Source: Chlorella sorokiniana (Eukaryota > Chlorophyta > Trebouxiophyceae > Chlorellales > Chlorellaceae). From it: a stretch of 64,000 nt of DNA. The notes beneath the pieces were generated by a model. That model saw nothing but the letters and a program-made list of their open reading frames with translations. It was not told the origin of the DNA and ran no database searches. The DNA lies in the NCBI GenBank assembly GCA_025917655.1, contig CP084613.1:806001-870000 (forward strand), in the 5' to 3' direction. Shown here one piece after another: positions 1 through 10,628 of this stretch. The stretch's first letter is position 1. The number at the start of each line of letters is the position of its first letter. The translations under genes were made by a program, and so were the position numbers.

Positions 1-212
1 TTCCCTATGTACGTCTCCCAGTTTGGCAACTGCGAGTTTGTGAGTCATGCTGCCGCTTCCGCTGCTGCTGTGCCTCACTGCTGCTGCTTGCAACTTGTTT
101 TTGCCGATGCCTGCACAGGCATGCCTGTGTTTTGGTGCCTTGCTGCGTTTACCTATCTCCCGATCCTGACCATCTCTCTCACTTGCGCATCATTCTCCCC
201 TGGCCCCTGCAG

Positions 213-332
213 TGCACCGCCCTTCACGGTGGATGCCTGGCCTGCAAGGATGGTAGCGGCCACTGCACGCAGTGTGACGAGGCCAACAACTGGTTCCCCG
301 ATGGGCAGGGCGGCTGCACCAACCAGCCTTAG
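213..332 (+). CDS. 3' terminal exon of a Cys-rich protein (5' part outside or unresolved)
   Basis: A short open exon begins right after a pyrimidine tract and CAG at 202-212 and ends at TAG 330-332. It encodes about 39 residues with six cysteines in pairs (CLAC, CTQC), ending in a WFPDGQGGCTNQP tail. Spacing of this kind is typical of furin-like or growth-factor-receptor-type Cys-rich repeats found in secreted or cell-surface proteins. A TGTAA follows 222 bases after the stop, which supports a real 3' end on this strand. The upstream exons cannot be placed: nothing convincing is seen between 1 and 200. The function is unknown. The Cys spacing is seen directly; the extracellular location is inferred from the family resemblance. 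Confidence 0.5.
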   Translation, partial: CTALHGGCLACKDGSGHCTQCDEANNWFPDGQGGCTNQP

Positions 333-972
333 ATATGAGCACACTGCCTGACGGACCTGCAGCCTGCTTACAGCTGGCGGCAGCTAGACCAGCATGCTGC
401 GCAATACGATTTGCTCGCGTCCATTTTTCCTGAGCCTGAGCGCAACTCGTGATATTTGCGCCACTCGTAATATTGCTTGGCTGATTTGTATGACCCCACT
501 CATGACCCTTGCTGACCTCGCTCTGGCCCGTGAGAGTATTGTTTCTGTTAGGGTGTAAGAAAATACCGATGTCACAATGGACGGGGGAAAGCACGTGAGA
601 CATTGCCAGGCGCCGCAGCAGGCAGTGCACGCTCGTAGCACTGGTGGCCTGGCTGACGACTTCCATGTTTGTGTGCAAACAGCCCTACAGACCCAAAGAC
701 CTCGAGTTACGGTGATATCTCTTACGCTCATCATGGTTTCTGATGTTTTTCACGACGAGGGGCTTGACTCGCGACGCATCCAGCCGCCGCCAGCACCAGC
801 GCAGAGCGCCGCCGCTGAGCCAACTCTCAGCATGCGAACCGCAGGGGTATGGATGGTGATTTGAACCAGCCCCCCGCTGCGTATATTGACTCCTGATTGC
901 CCCGAACGCCACCTTTCCGTCGTAGGCTCTACTCTCTGTGGGGGCAATTTAAAAATCGCAAACACTTGCGCT
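333..972. other. intergenic stretch, no gene seen
   Basis: This holds the presumed 3' UTR of the Cys-rich gene (poly(A) signal at 554-558) and the upstream region of the plastid-protein gene. It is locally less GC-rich around 410-560, with an imperfect direct repeat of an ACTCGTRATATT element near 447-475. No coding exon is supported on either strand. Confidence 0.5.
554..558 (+). terminator. putative poly(A) signal TGTAA
   Basis: TGTAA lies downstream of the stop at 332. It is the usual chlorophyte polyadenylation signal. Only the motif is seen; the cleavage site is not known. Confidence 0.4.
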
Positions 973-3011
973 ATGCTGAGCTCTTGCGCGGCCCAGAGCA
1001 GCGTGGGCGGGCATGCACTGGCTCCCAGGGCGCCCAGCAGGTCAGCGAGACAGCAGCCAGGCAGGCCTATCATTCGTATCCCTGCTGCGGGCCTGGTTCA
1101 ACCCCTGAGCGCCGCCCCTCACCGGGCAGCCCTGCTCAGCTTTCGTTCAAGCACTCACAAGCCCAATGTTACCCTCGCAGGCCCAGCCGCCTGCCTACCC
1201 CCTCGGCCCGTCCCGCCCCCAGCCGCCGCGCTCTGGCTGCCCCTCCCACCGCTGTGGACCCTGCTGCCCTGTACGTTGCCTACCAAACGCAGCAGTTTGG
1301 CCTCACCCTGATTGGCATGGGCATGGTCACCGCTCTGGCCTCTGGTTCCCAGCTGGCGTTCCAGCGCAACAGCACCGCCGCCGATGGCGCCGCCGCGGCC
1401 GCCGCCCCTGCCACACTCCCTTCCCAGCCCGCCAAGGCACCCAACGCCGACTCCCTGGTGTCGGCCATGGTGGCCTCCTCTCCCCTCACGGCGGCCGCGC
1501 CATTTGCTGCCGCCGTGCCCACGCCCTCAGCCCCCACCGCCGCCGCCCTCAGCCTGGGAGACATCAAGATGGAGCTGCAGCAGGCGGCGGCAGCCGCGGT
1601 GGCAGCCGTCAAGACGGCGGCAGAGGGCAGCGTGGAGCGTTCGCCGGCGCGGGCCGCCACCCCTGCACCGCGCACCTCTGAGCCCAACGGCACCGCCGTC
1701 AACCCGCGCCTGACGGTGCAGGAGGCGACGCGGGTGGGTGCTGGGTGGGGTGAACGGTGCAGCATTGCGCAAAGCAAAGCGTGCACCCCTGCTCTGGCTC
1801 AAGGCAGACAGTGTGCTCCTGCGCAATGCTTCCAGCTCTGCACAGGCCTCCAGTCTTCTGCTGCCCTCCTCCCTGACACATTGTTTATACATCGCGCCTG
1901 ACCAGCATCCCCTGCATGCACTCGCCGTGCAGCAAGTCCAGGACTGGATCGCCGCCTGGCGCAGCCACGAGGGCGAGGGCGAGGCCGCCGACGCTGAGCC
2001 CGCTGGCCAGGCTGCCCCGGCCGCCGTGGCCGCCCCTGCCGGCGGCCCCGAGCCCCCAGCGAGGAGGAGGAGGAGCCCGCTGAGCCTGCCGTGGATGCCG
2101 CCGCGGTGCTGGCGGAGCTGACGGCAGACGCCCTGTGGCCGCCACCCCTGTGGGCGGGCCCGCCCCGAGGCCGCCGCCCCCGCCGCTGAGCCCGTGGTCC
2201 AGCTGGCGGCTGCCCAGAAGCCAGCGGGCCCTGCCCCAGGCGAGGGCGCCACCGCCGAGAAGGCGGCCGAGTACAAGGAGCGGCTGAGCCGCGTGGTGGC
2301 AGAGTCCAAGCTGGCGCCCGCTGGCGCCGCCCAGGCCGCCAAGGTGCGCCGCGCTGCGCTGCATGCGCCCAAACACGGTGCCCCTTGCCTCGCTGCCTGA
2401 TGCTGCGGCCCGCGGCGCCAGCCCCGCTGGTATGCCTTGCAGCAGGCGCACCTGGGAGCCGCCGCGATCCTCCGATGTGCTGCCCCCGCCTGCTTGCCCC
2501 CGCACAGGCGGCCCCCACCTTTGCGGGTTACAAGGAGAAGATTGCGGGGCTGTGGGAGCAGTACCAGGCCAAGCGGGCCAAGGAGCAGGAGCTGCTGGCC
2601 AAGAGCGAGCGCATCCTGCAGAGCCTGGTGCGCTCCAGCGGGGGTGGCGCCGCCGCAGGAAGAGCCGGCTGGGGTGGCTTCCACGCGGCTGCACTGGGCG
2701 GCTGATTGCCGACGGATGGGCCAAGCCGTGCCGGACGGGTTGGAGCGATGCTTACTGAGATGCCCACTTCGCCGACCCTTGGAGTGCCTGCTCCCCTGCT
2801 CGCCTTGCAGGCCGAGGCTGAGGCCGCGGAGCAGGCGGAGCAGGAGGCAGCGGCCGCCGCCGCCGCGGAGCAGCAGCGGCAGGGCGTGCTGGCGGTGCTG
2901 CTGGCGCGCCTGGTGGCCTTCTTCCAGGCGGTCAAGGCCTTTGTGCAGCAGCTCGTGGCCAGGCTGAGTGGCGGGAGCGGCAGCGGTGCTGCGGCCGGCG
3001 CCAGCGCTTGA
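973..3011 (+). CDS. plastid-targeted Ala-rich protein with one membrane segment, function unknown
   Basis: Exons read 973-1040, 1181-1733, 1933-2343, 2508-about 2645 and 2812-3011. The first exon begins MLSSCAAQSSVGGHALAPRA and joins in phase to a Ser/Arg/Pro-rich stretch, which together look like a chloroplast transit peptide. A conserved-looking block follows (DPAALYVAYQTQQFGLTLIG) with one hydrophobic, probably membrane-spanning, segment. After that come long Ala/Pro/Glu-rich linkers, a charged helical part (AGYKEKIAGLWEQYQAKRAK) and an amphipathic C-terminal helix around VLAVLLARLVAFFQAVKAFV. Exon 3 has compensating frame breaks: near 2058-2145 the sensible reading, an acidic SEEEEEPAEPAVD stretch, is in another frame although the exon length is a multiple of three. 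The exon 4-5 junction is not resolved. I do not recognise the family. Plastid location is inferred from the N-terminus. Confidence 0.6.
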
Positions 3012-3479
3012 GCACTGCACCGCCACAGCTGCCAGCAACTGCCATTAGCCCACCCTTAAAGGCGCGGCAACCGGCAGGGCAGTGCGTTGATGAACAAGGT
3101 ATGAGATGAGACACTCGTTGGCTGTTGAGCTGACTCTGACAGCAGGCCAGGCAGCTCCCGCCCCTTTCATGTGTTTGCACCCAACCGCTGACTCTGTTTT
3201 TGAACAACCTCACTTTCCATTTGCCGACTGTACTGGGAATGTATGTTAGCATAGATACGTCCAATCGATTCATTGGCCCTGCCGCCACCGGCAACGCCCC
3301 ACCTGTCCCCCTGCCGGGCTGCTTTGCGCCCTTCCCCACGCCGATTGACTCCGCGCGTCACGCCCTGCCCTGACCAGCTGCATTGAACCCAGACGAACAC
3401 ACTGGTTGTAAGACAGCCACGTGTAGCAGCATCATGTGCGCACGGCGATGCTTGCAGCCATCGGGGCAAGGTTCAGGCA
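3012..3479. other. shared 3' region between convergent genes
   Basis: This is the 3' UTR of the plastid-protein gene and the space into which RIT1 must terminate. No TGTAA on the minus strand was seen here. No coding exon is supported. Confidence 0.5.
3407..3411 (+). terminator. putative poly(A) signal TGTAA
   Basis: TGTAA lies 396 bases after the stop of the plastid-protein gene and 69 bases short of the convergent RIT1 stop. If used, the two 3' ends nearly meet. Confidence 0.4.
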
Positions 3480-6130
3480 TCATGCATCAGGCTCGCTGCT
3501 TCTGCTGCCGCCGTCGCCCTCCAGCTGCGTGAGGAAGAAGTTGTAGACCTGTCGCAGGGAGGCGCGAGTGGGGCGGGCCGCAGGGTAGTGCGCCGACACA
3601 GCCGCCAGGTGCTGCCGCACAGACAGCTTGGTGAAGCCCGCGGCGCCCAGCAGCGGCGGGAACAGCGGGGGCTGCTGCCGTCGTCGCTGCTGCTGGGTCT
3701 GCTGGATGGGGGCAGGGCAAGCATCGGGCTGGCGGCGCCGCTGCTGCCTGGCTGCACATCCAGTCGGTAGAAGGCGAGGAGGCAGGCCACCGCCACGCAC
3801 ACCGAGGCATCCAGCCCGTCGTCGCAGCTCAGCAGCAGGCGACGCCCCAGCGCCAGCTGTGCGCCAGCAAAGCGCAGGGCGGGCGCCAGCTGGCGCTGCA
3901 GCGAACGCCGCTCCACCTTGCTGCTCCGCGCCGGCAGCCAGCAGTAGCGGCAGGCATGTGGGGGAGCCCGCTCCTCTTCCTGCTTAACCGCCTGGCCCGT
4001 CTGGTCCTGTTCTTGCCGCTGCCGCTGCTGCTGCTGCTGCTGCTTTGGCAGCAGGCTGCCTGGCTGCGGCTCACCCTGCATCCCAGCCAGCGGCAGGGTC
4101 CCCACATGCAGCACGGCATCAACAAGCTGCCACACCGCGGGGGCCGCCGCTGCCGCTGCGCTGCCCACCGCCAGCCCCGTGCTGCCCAGGAGGTAGATGC
4201 CGGCCCCCAGCCGCTGCACAGCCGCAGCCTGGGTGGGCAGGCAGCCCTGCGGCAGCAGCAAGTGCAAGGGCTGCCCCAACGCTTGCTGCGGCGGCAGACT
4301 GTCGGCGGGCGACGCAGCGGGGCAGCCCGCTGCTTGAGCAACTGACGTCAGAACCCTCAGCACTTCACTACGGCCTGCTGCTGCTGCTGCAGGGGCCGCT
4401 GCGGCCGCTGCCGCCGCCGTGTCGCCGCCCTGCCGGTCTCCTCGCTGCCCCTCTGCGGGCACAGGCGCTCCGCCCGCCTCCTCCTGCCGCCGACGCTGTT
4501 CCGCCGCCAGGCTGCGCACGACGGCCTCGATGCCGGCGGGTCCCGCCGCCAGCAGGGCGCACGTGTGGCGCCACATCAGCGCCGGCGTCAGCCCGCACGC
4601 CCACTTCTCTTCGTCGTCGGCTGCCCCGGGAAGTAGGAGTAGGTGGGGGTGAGGGGCGGGTCGGGGGCGCGGCGGGGGCAGCGTGAGGCAGCGGCGCTGG
4701 CGGGCCTGGGTGGCGGAGGCGCCGACCAGGACGAGCGGCGTGAAGGGCAGGCTCTGCAGGTCTGCCCCGCCCTCCTGCCCCAGCAGGCTGCCCTGCAGGG
4801 GGACATGGCGGCAGGCTACAAAGCTCACAGGGGGCGGGGCAGGCATGGTTGCGCAGCGTGCAGCGCATGCTGGGCTCCCAGCCGGCCTTGCAAGAGGAGG
4901 AGCCTGCCAGGGGAACCCACCTGGCTGACCCACAGGCAGCGCAGCGGCTTGCGCAGCGCCGCCGACAGGGCGGAGAGGTCGGCGCCGACCTGCAGCAGTG
5001 CATGAGAGGCGCCGTTGCGTCGGTCGGCAGCAGCGGGGCTGGGCGGGCCGTCGCTAGCCCTGCCGGTGCATGGCACCTGGCGGGTGCAGTGTCCCTGCTA
5101 CTTTGTCACCGGCCTGTGCTGCGGCGGCAAGTTTGAGGTACACACAGGCCGTACCTCCAGCAGGCTGTCCACCCATGCGTCCAGCAGGCGGCGGACGCTG
5201 TTGGCCTCATTGGCCGACACCCACGGCGGCAGGTGCACCTCGGTGTCCCAGGCGGCAGCGGCCGCCGCCGCTTGCCGCCCGCCGCCGCCGCTGGCAGCAG
5301 CGAGAGACCCCTGGGCGGGGCTGCGGAGCCGCAGGCGCTGCACCGCGCGGTTCAGCACCGCTGCCCAGATCGGGATGGTTTTGGACATGGCGTCCGGGAA
5401 GCGCTGCAGGGCAAGGAGGCGGGGCAGCGGCGCCGGCAGCGGCTGGGCAGTACAACATGCAGCACTGCGCCTTCAACTGCAGGCTTGCAAGGGAGATGAC
5501 ATCTTGCGGCGCAGCGCGTTGCGGCTGGCATCCGCCCCACCTTGCCGCGCTTTGTGGCATCCACAATGAGGCATCCGCCCGCCGCCGCCGCCGCTTCCGC
5601 AAGGTGCAGGTTGAGGCGCGTGGTGGAGAAGCTCCAGTTGCCGTTGTGGCCATCTGCACATCAGGACGCCTCCAATCAATATGAACGCATCATGTGCTTG
5701 GTCTCCACTCGGCGCTCGCATGGCGGTTCCCGGGCAGGAGGGGGAGCACGCAGGCAGGCGGCTACCTGTCGACTTGAAATAGCAGGTGTCCTGGATAGGT
5801 GGCCGAACATACCACAGACCGCACCGCAGGTTTGGAAACACCGGCAGCGAGGGGTAGAGCTTCACTACCTGCACAGGGTGATGCATCATGTGGGTTTGAG
5901 CAGCGGCGGCACGGGCGCTGGCGGCGGGCTGCTCAGCAGGGGCGGCGGCTGCTGGGGTTGCACTGCCCCTGCCAGGCCGATCTTGCCTGCTGGACAAATT
6001 GGGCGTCGTCTATAATGCTGCAGACGCAGTTGAACAGGGAGCTCTCCTCCCTCTTCAGCGCCCTGAGAACTGCATTCAGCGAGGGAACCTCGTTTAAGGG
6101 GCCGACCCATTCATCGTCGCTCGCTTCCAT
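3480..6130 (-). CDS. RIT1: initiator tRNA A64 2'-O-ribosyl phosphate transferase (RIT1-like)
   Basis: RIT1 adds a 2'-O-ribosyl phosphate to A64 of cytosolic initiator tRNA-Met so that the tRNA is kept out of elongation (known in yeast and plants). Blocks in order match the family. The N-terminal helix reads LKREESSLFNCVCSIIDDAQ. Next come NLRCGLWYVRPP followed by CYFKST, spliced to DGHNGNWSFSTTRLNLHLAE, and then a KTIPIWAAVLNRAV segment. A GAADDEEKWACGLTPALMW motif and a C-terminal phosphatase-like fold with LLLSCDDGLDASVCVAVACL follow. The protein ends in a RASLRQVYNFFLTQ helix. A poly-Gln tract (CAG repeat, about 4026-4047) and Ala-rich linkers make it longer than yeast Rit1. The sensible frame changes once near 3675 in a C run, probably a sequence error. 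The start at MEASDDEWVG is chosen because it directly precedes the conserved helix; an ATG eight codons upstream is possible. It is head-to-head with the NDH-2 gene, 190 bp apart. Confidence 0.85.
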
Positions 6131-6320
6131 ATTGCATGCACTGCGAAAGTGCAAGTTGCGCTCCAGAAGCTCGCATTTCCTGATTCCAACGTGGCAGTGG
6201 AGCCCAGATGAAACGGAGGCTCGTACTGCCGTTAATCACGCAAACCCGAAGTCTTTTGTTGATCTTTGGCGTGTGATTCTGCTGTTCAGTGCCCAAACCT
6301 GTCAGTTGACGAGGGGGGCG
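6131..6320. promoter_or_regulatory. bidirectional promoter region between RIT1 and NDH-2 genes
   Basis: Only 190 bp separate the two start codons, so both promoters and both 5' UTRs must lie here. No TATA box or recognisable operator is seen. The assignment rests on gene geometry alone. Confidence 0.45.
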
Positions 6321-9300
6321 ATGCGCGCAAGTCAACAGCTGCTTCTGCGCTTGCGGCAGCAAGCGCAGACAGAGCTATCAGGTGCCGCAGGCAGCAGTTT
6401 CAACCTGCGGCCACCATGGTCTCCGCGCTGCTGGGTGACAGGCGCGGCGCCAGCGGTTACAGCAGCGGCGACCTCGTTCCTGCACACCACAGCTGCGCCC
6501 GCGCTTCGGTCCAGCGCGGCCCCAGCGGTGAAGATGGCAGGCGCTCCCATCCCGCTGACGACCGGCCGGTGCGCTGAGGGAGGGCGTGCGGTGCAGGAAG
6601 CGAATGATGAGGGCATCCTCGCTGCGCCCGCGACAGCTGCCACATGTCACTCCGCTGCGCTGCCAACTGTGGTGGCCTCTCTGGGTGCTGCAGGCCGCGC
6701 CTGGTTATCCTGGGCACGGGGTGGGGCGGAGCGCGGCTCGCTCGTGACATAGACCCCGGCAAGTACGACCTCACCGTCATCTCCCCACGCAACCACATGG
6801 TCTTCACGCCGCTGCTGGGTGCGCCGCCCGCTGCCGGGCCGGCGCTGGGTGGCTGCCGATGCTCCCATGGTCGCCTGCAGATGCTGGGAGGATGGGAAGG
6901 GGACTGCTGGCGGTGCTCCTACTGGGTCGTTGCCGCCGCGTGTTGCACCTGCTATCATTCCAACTGCCTGTGTTGCCTTCCTCGCCGTTGCTGTTCACAC
7001 TGGACCATCGCCATTCGCCGTGCTGCAGCATCCACCTGCGTGGGCACCATCGAATCGCGCTCCGTCACCGTCCCCATTGTCGACATCCAGCCCGCGCTAC
7101 AACACCCGCAGTGAGCGTCAGCAGCGGGGGCGTCGCACAAGCATGGGGGCCCCCGCCAGGGGCCCAGCAGCCGCTGCCGCGCTCCCAGCCCTGTGCCTGC
7201 CGGGGGCAGGGACAGCCTGCCTGGCCGCATTGAGAACAGCACGGAAAGGAAGCATCGGGTCTCTTGATGACTGACGCCGATGCGCAGCCCGTGGCTTTGC
7301 GGCGTGCAGGAACTTTTACTACGCCGCCAGCTGCAGCGCCATCCACCCTCAGGACCGGCTCGTGGAGTGTTGCTCCGGTGGGGGAACAGCGATTGACAGC
7401 CTTCTGCACCTCTGACGGAAAGCCTGCAGCGCCAAGCTTGGCCCTGCGACCTGCACACAGGCTCCTCTGTTGCCAGCCTGCCACCCAGCCTGCTCGATGC
7501 GCACCCTCCCCCTGGGCTGCATTGCATAAGCGGGCGCCGCGGCTGCCCCTGCTGCAGAGGACGGGCTGCGCTTCTTCGTTGAGTATGACCACCTGGCAAT
7601 CAGCACCGGCAGCCAGGGCTCCACCTTTGGCATCCCGGGGTGGAGCAGTACACACACTTCCTGCGGTGCGTACCGCCCGGCAGCGGCAGCCAAGGCCGCC
7701 GCGTGGGCACGGCGCCGCGGTGCTGCTTGCCCTCGGGCAAGAGGAGCACGAGTGCGGGGAGGGTCGCAAGCAGGAAGGAAGCATGCTCCCGCTGCTGCTG
7801 CTGCTGCCTGCTGGCCCACCGCGGTTGGCTGCCTGCGCCTGCAGGGACGCGGGCCACTCCACCGCCATCCGCAGCGAGTTGGTGGCCAACTGGAACAAGG
7901 CCAACATACCGGGTGGGTTGTGGGCGCAGCCATCTTGGCTTGGGGGGGGCATTGGTGGGTGGGTGGGTGGGTGGGGGCAAGGCAAGGAACTAAAGAGGAG
8001 GGCAGGATGTGAGGGGAGAAGACAGAAGAGAGCGGGGACGCGGGTCCGCACCAGGTGCCCACCGCAGCGCTGCCGGATGCCGGGGGCAGCCCAGGTGGCG
8101 CCTCTCTGTGCTTTTCTCAACCCGGGCCTCCCTCCTGCAGGGCGCAGCACCGCGGACCGCGATCGCTTGCTGCACGTGGTGGTGGTGGGCGGGGGGCCCA
8201 CGGGGGTGGAGTTTGCCGGGAGCTGGCAGGTGGGTGGGCGTCCCTGCCCGGCCGTTGGCCTGTGCGCCCGCTTATCACGTCCCCTTCTGCTTGCATCTCT
8301 CATGCGCAGCCCAGCATCCCCTCCCCCACCCCTCCTGCCACCCTCCTTTATACCCACACCCACTGCTGCTTCCTTCCTGTGTGTCAGACTTCATCAATCG
8401 TGACCTCCGCAAAATAGACCCGGGCGTGCGCGCGAGATGCGGGTGGGGCGGCAGCTGTTGGTGCTCTCAGGGGGCCGGCGGCCCAGGCCCCAGGGGACCC
8501 CCAACCCCCACACTTCACCTGCCTTTGCCGCCTCCCAGCCACACTTGCACCCGGCCACCCTGCCCGCGCGCACCCACGTCGCTGCAAGCAGATCACCCTG
8601 ATCGAGGCCAACGAGCTGCTGGGCTCCTTCGACTCGCGGCTGCGCGAGTACACCGCCCGCAAGCTGGTCAAGGAGGGGGTGCAGCTGGTGAAGGGGGTGG
8701 TCAAGGAGGTGCGGCCCAAGGAGCTGGAGCTGCAGGTGGGTGGGAGCTGTGTAGGGTGACACCAGGGGTGATCATGTGGCGAAGTGCGTGATTGGTGGCT
8801 GGGGGAGGGGGAGGAGGAGGGGGGCACAGCACAGCATAGTGCTGACCGTTTGTGCTGCTTCTGAAGGTTTCGAAGCTGGCCTCCCGCCCGCTGCGGCTGC
8901 CTGACAGCGGTGTGTGAGCGCTGTGCCCTGCGCAGGACGGCCAGGTCCTCCCCTTCGGTCTGTGTGTGTGGTCAACTGGCGTGGGGCCAACCCCGTTTAC
9001 AGTCAGGCAAGCACGCTGTATCCGCGCTTGCACCCGGCCAGCCACACTGCCACACAGCCCATGCACCGCTGGCGGGGCGGCCTCCTGCCGCAAGCCTGCC
9101 TGCTGGTTGCGGCTCCCTCACCCGCCCTTGCTCCACCCTCCCCTTTGTCACCGCAGCCTGCCCTTCTCCAAGACGTCTCGCGGGCGGCTGGCAATCGACG
9201 AGAAGCTACGCGTGCTGGCGCCGCCGCAGCTGGCGGCAGACGGGCACGTCCGCGGCGGCGGGGAGCAGGGACCGGGACCGCGCGAGATGAAGGATGTGAG

Positions 9301-10380
9301 GCGACTGCCAGCCCGGGCAGCCTTCCTGGAGTCAGCTGGTTGATTAAATAAGCGCCTGACTGCAGTTTGCCGTGTGACACGGTGTTGCGTTGCAGAGTAT
9401 CCACGCAAAGGGTGGTACCCATGAGCCCACACACATTATTCAAATAAACAACCCCTCCCCCGGCCGCCCTGCAGGTCAGCATGCGGCAGGATGAGGGCGA
9501 CGCGGGGCACCAAGCCGACTGGCGACCGCTGGGCAACGTATACGCGCTGGGCGACTGCTGCGCCAACCTGGACACCCCGCTGCCCGCGCTGGCGCAGGTG
9601 GGCAGGGTCACGCCCGGCAGGCGTGCTCAGGTGCAGATGAAGCTCGGTGCGCTGTTTGCGCTTGTGGTAGCATGCGAGTGCAGCACTGGCAGGAGCGCCA
9701 CCCTGCCCCCTGCATCACCCTGCAAGGACCAGTCGTGTAATACCCTGCAAGGGCCGCTGGTGTGCCCGTCGGTGCCCGCTGACGCCGCTTCCCTCGGACC
9801 CCAGGTGGCGGAGCAGCAGGGCAAGTACCTTGCGCGCGTGCTCAACGCGGCGGCGAGCAAGGCGGAGGCGGGGAGGCGGAGCCGTTCCGCTACCGCCACA
9901 TGGGCAGCATGGCCAGCGTGGGTGAGCGGGATGCTGATGGTGGAAGGGTTGGTTTCCACTGTTCCTGTTTGCCTGTGTGTTGCTTCTCAGGAACAACATG
10001 CCGGCTGCATTGCGGCCAGCAGAATGGCCAGCGGGGCAGGAGACAGGGGAGGGTAATTGGGTGGTTGGCCGTTATCGGAAGGGAGGCAAGCAGCCACCTC
10101 GGCCCCTTACTGCCCTCAGCTTGCCCGGGCCCTTCTTGCTCGGGAGCTGGGCTGCCCACCCTTCCTGCTGCGTGGCCCCTGCTTGCCCGCAGGCGGCGCC
10201 TCCGCCGTCATCGAGCTGGGCGACCCGCAGCAGCCCAAGCTCAGCTGGGCCGGCTTCACCAGCTGGCTGGCCTGGCGCTCCGCCTACCTCACCCGCCTGG
10301 GCACCCTGAAACATCGGCTGTATGTGGCGGGGGACTGGGCCCTCACCCTGCTCTTCGGCCGCGACATCTCGCGCTGGTGA
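6321..10380 (+). CDS. NDA: type II (alternative) NAD(P)H dehydrogenase, NDA class
   Basis: This is a single-subunit, rotenone-insensitive flavoprotein that passes electrons from NAD(P)H to quinone without pumping protons. Fourteen exons read 6321-6568, 6694-6818, 7029-7110, 7309-7377, 7558-7665, 7845-7912, 8141-8229, 8388-about 8442, 8592-8735, 8936-9006, 9157-9295, 9475-9597, 9805-9921 and 10193-10380. The N-terminus (MRASQQLLLRLRQQAQ, Arg-rich and Ser-rich) is an organelle presequence. The FAD dinucleotide fold is GTGWGGARLARDI and the NAD(P)H fold is VVVGGGPTGVEFAG. A YALGDC flavin motif follows, and the C-terminus is the quinone/membrane helix ending LYVAGDWALTLLFGRDISRW. There is no EF-hand insertion, which fits NDA rather than NDB. 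The intron after 9006 has a GC donor. Frame breaks at about 7639, 8221, 8430 and 9877 lie at G or GC runs. Mitochondrion or plastid cannot be decided; in Chlamydomonas a paralogue acts in the thylakoid. Confidence 0.92.
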
Positions 10381-10518
10381 CGCAGCCGCAGCAGCAGCCA
10401 GCCCAGCTGGAGGAGGCCGGCTGCGGAAACAAGCAAGCTGCAGCGTGGCCCAGCCGCTGTGGAGCGGGCGCCCGGCTGGGAAGCCGTCCTGCCTGGCGGG
10501 AGCTTGCCTGGGTCGCCC

Positions 10519-10523
10519 TGTAA
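10519..10523 (+). terminator. putative poly(A) signal TGTAA (NDH-2 gene)
   Basis: The motif lies 139 bases after the NDH-2 stop, inside the short space before the convergent TRAPPC10 gene. Confidence 0.45.
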
Positions 10524-10571
10524 GGCTGGCACGGCAGGCAGGCCGGCGCGCGCGACTCAGCAGCGCGAGCG

Positions 10572-10576
10572 TTACA
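10572..10576 (-). terminator. putative poly(A) signal TGTAA (TRAPPC10 gene)
   Basis: The minus-strand TGTAA is 53 bases after the TRAPPC10 stop. With the plus-strand signal at 10519 it implies 3' ends that abut or overlap. Confidence 0.45.
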
Positions 10577-10628
10577 GGGCGTCGCTCGCCAGCCGCAGGC
10601 AGCAGAGGCAGGGCATGGGGCGGCGCCG

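Noticed and set aside
5799-6752. A 317-codon plus-strand open frame spanning the RIT1/NDH-2 divergent region
   Set aside because: Only the part from ATG 6321 to 6568 is a real exon (the NDH-2 presequence); the rest is antisense to RIT1, intergenic or intronic.
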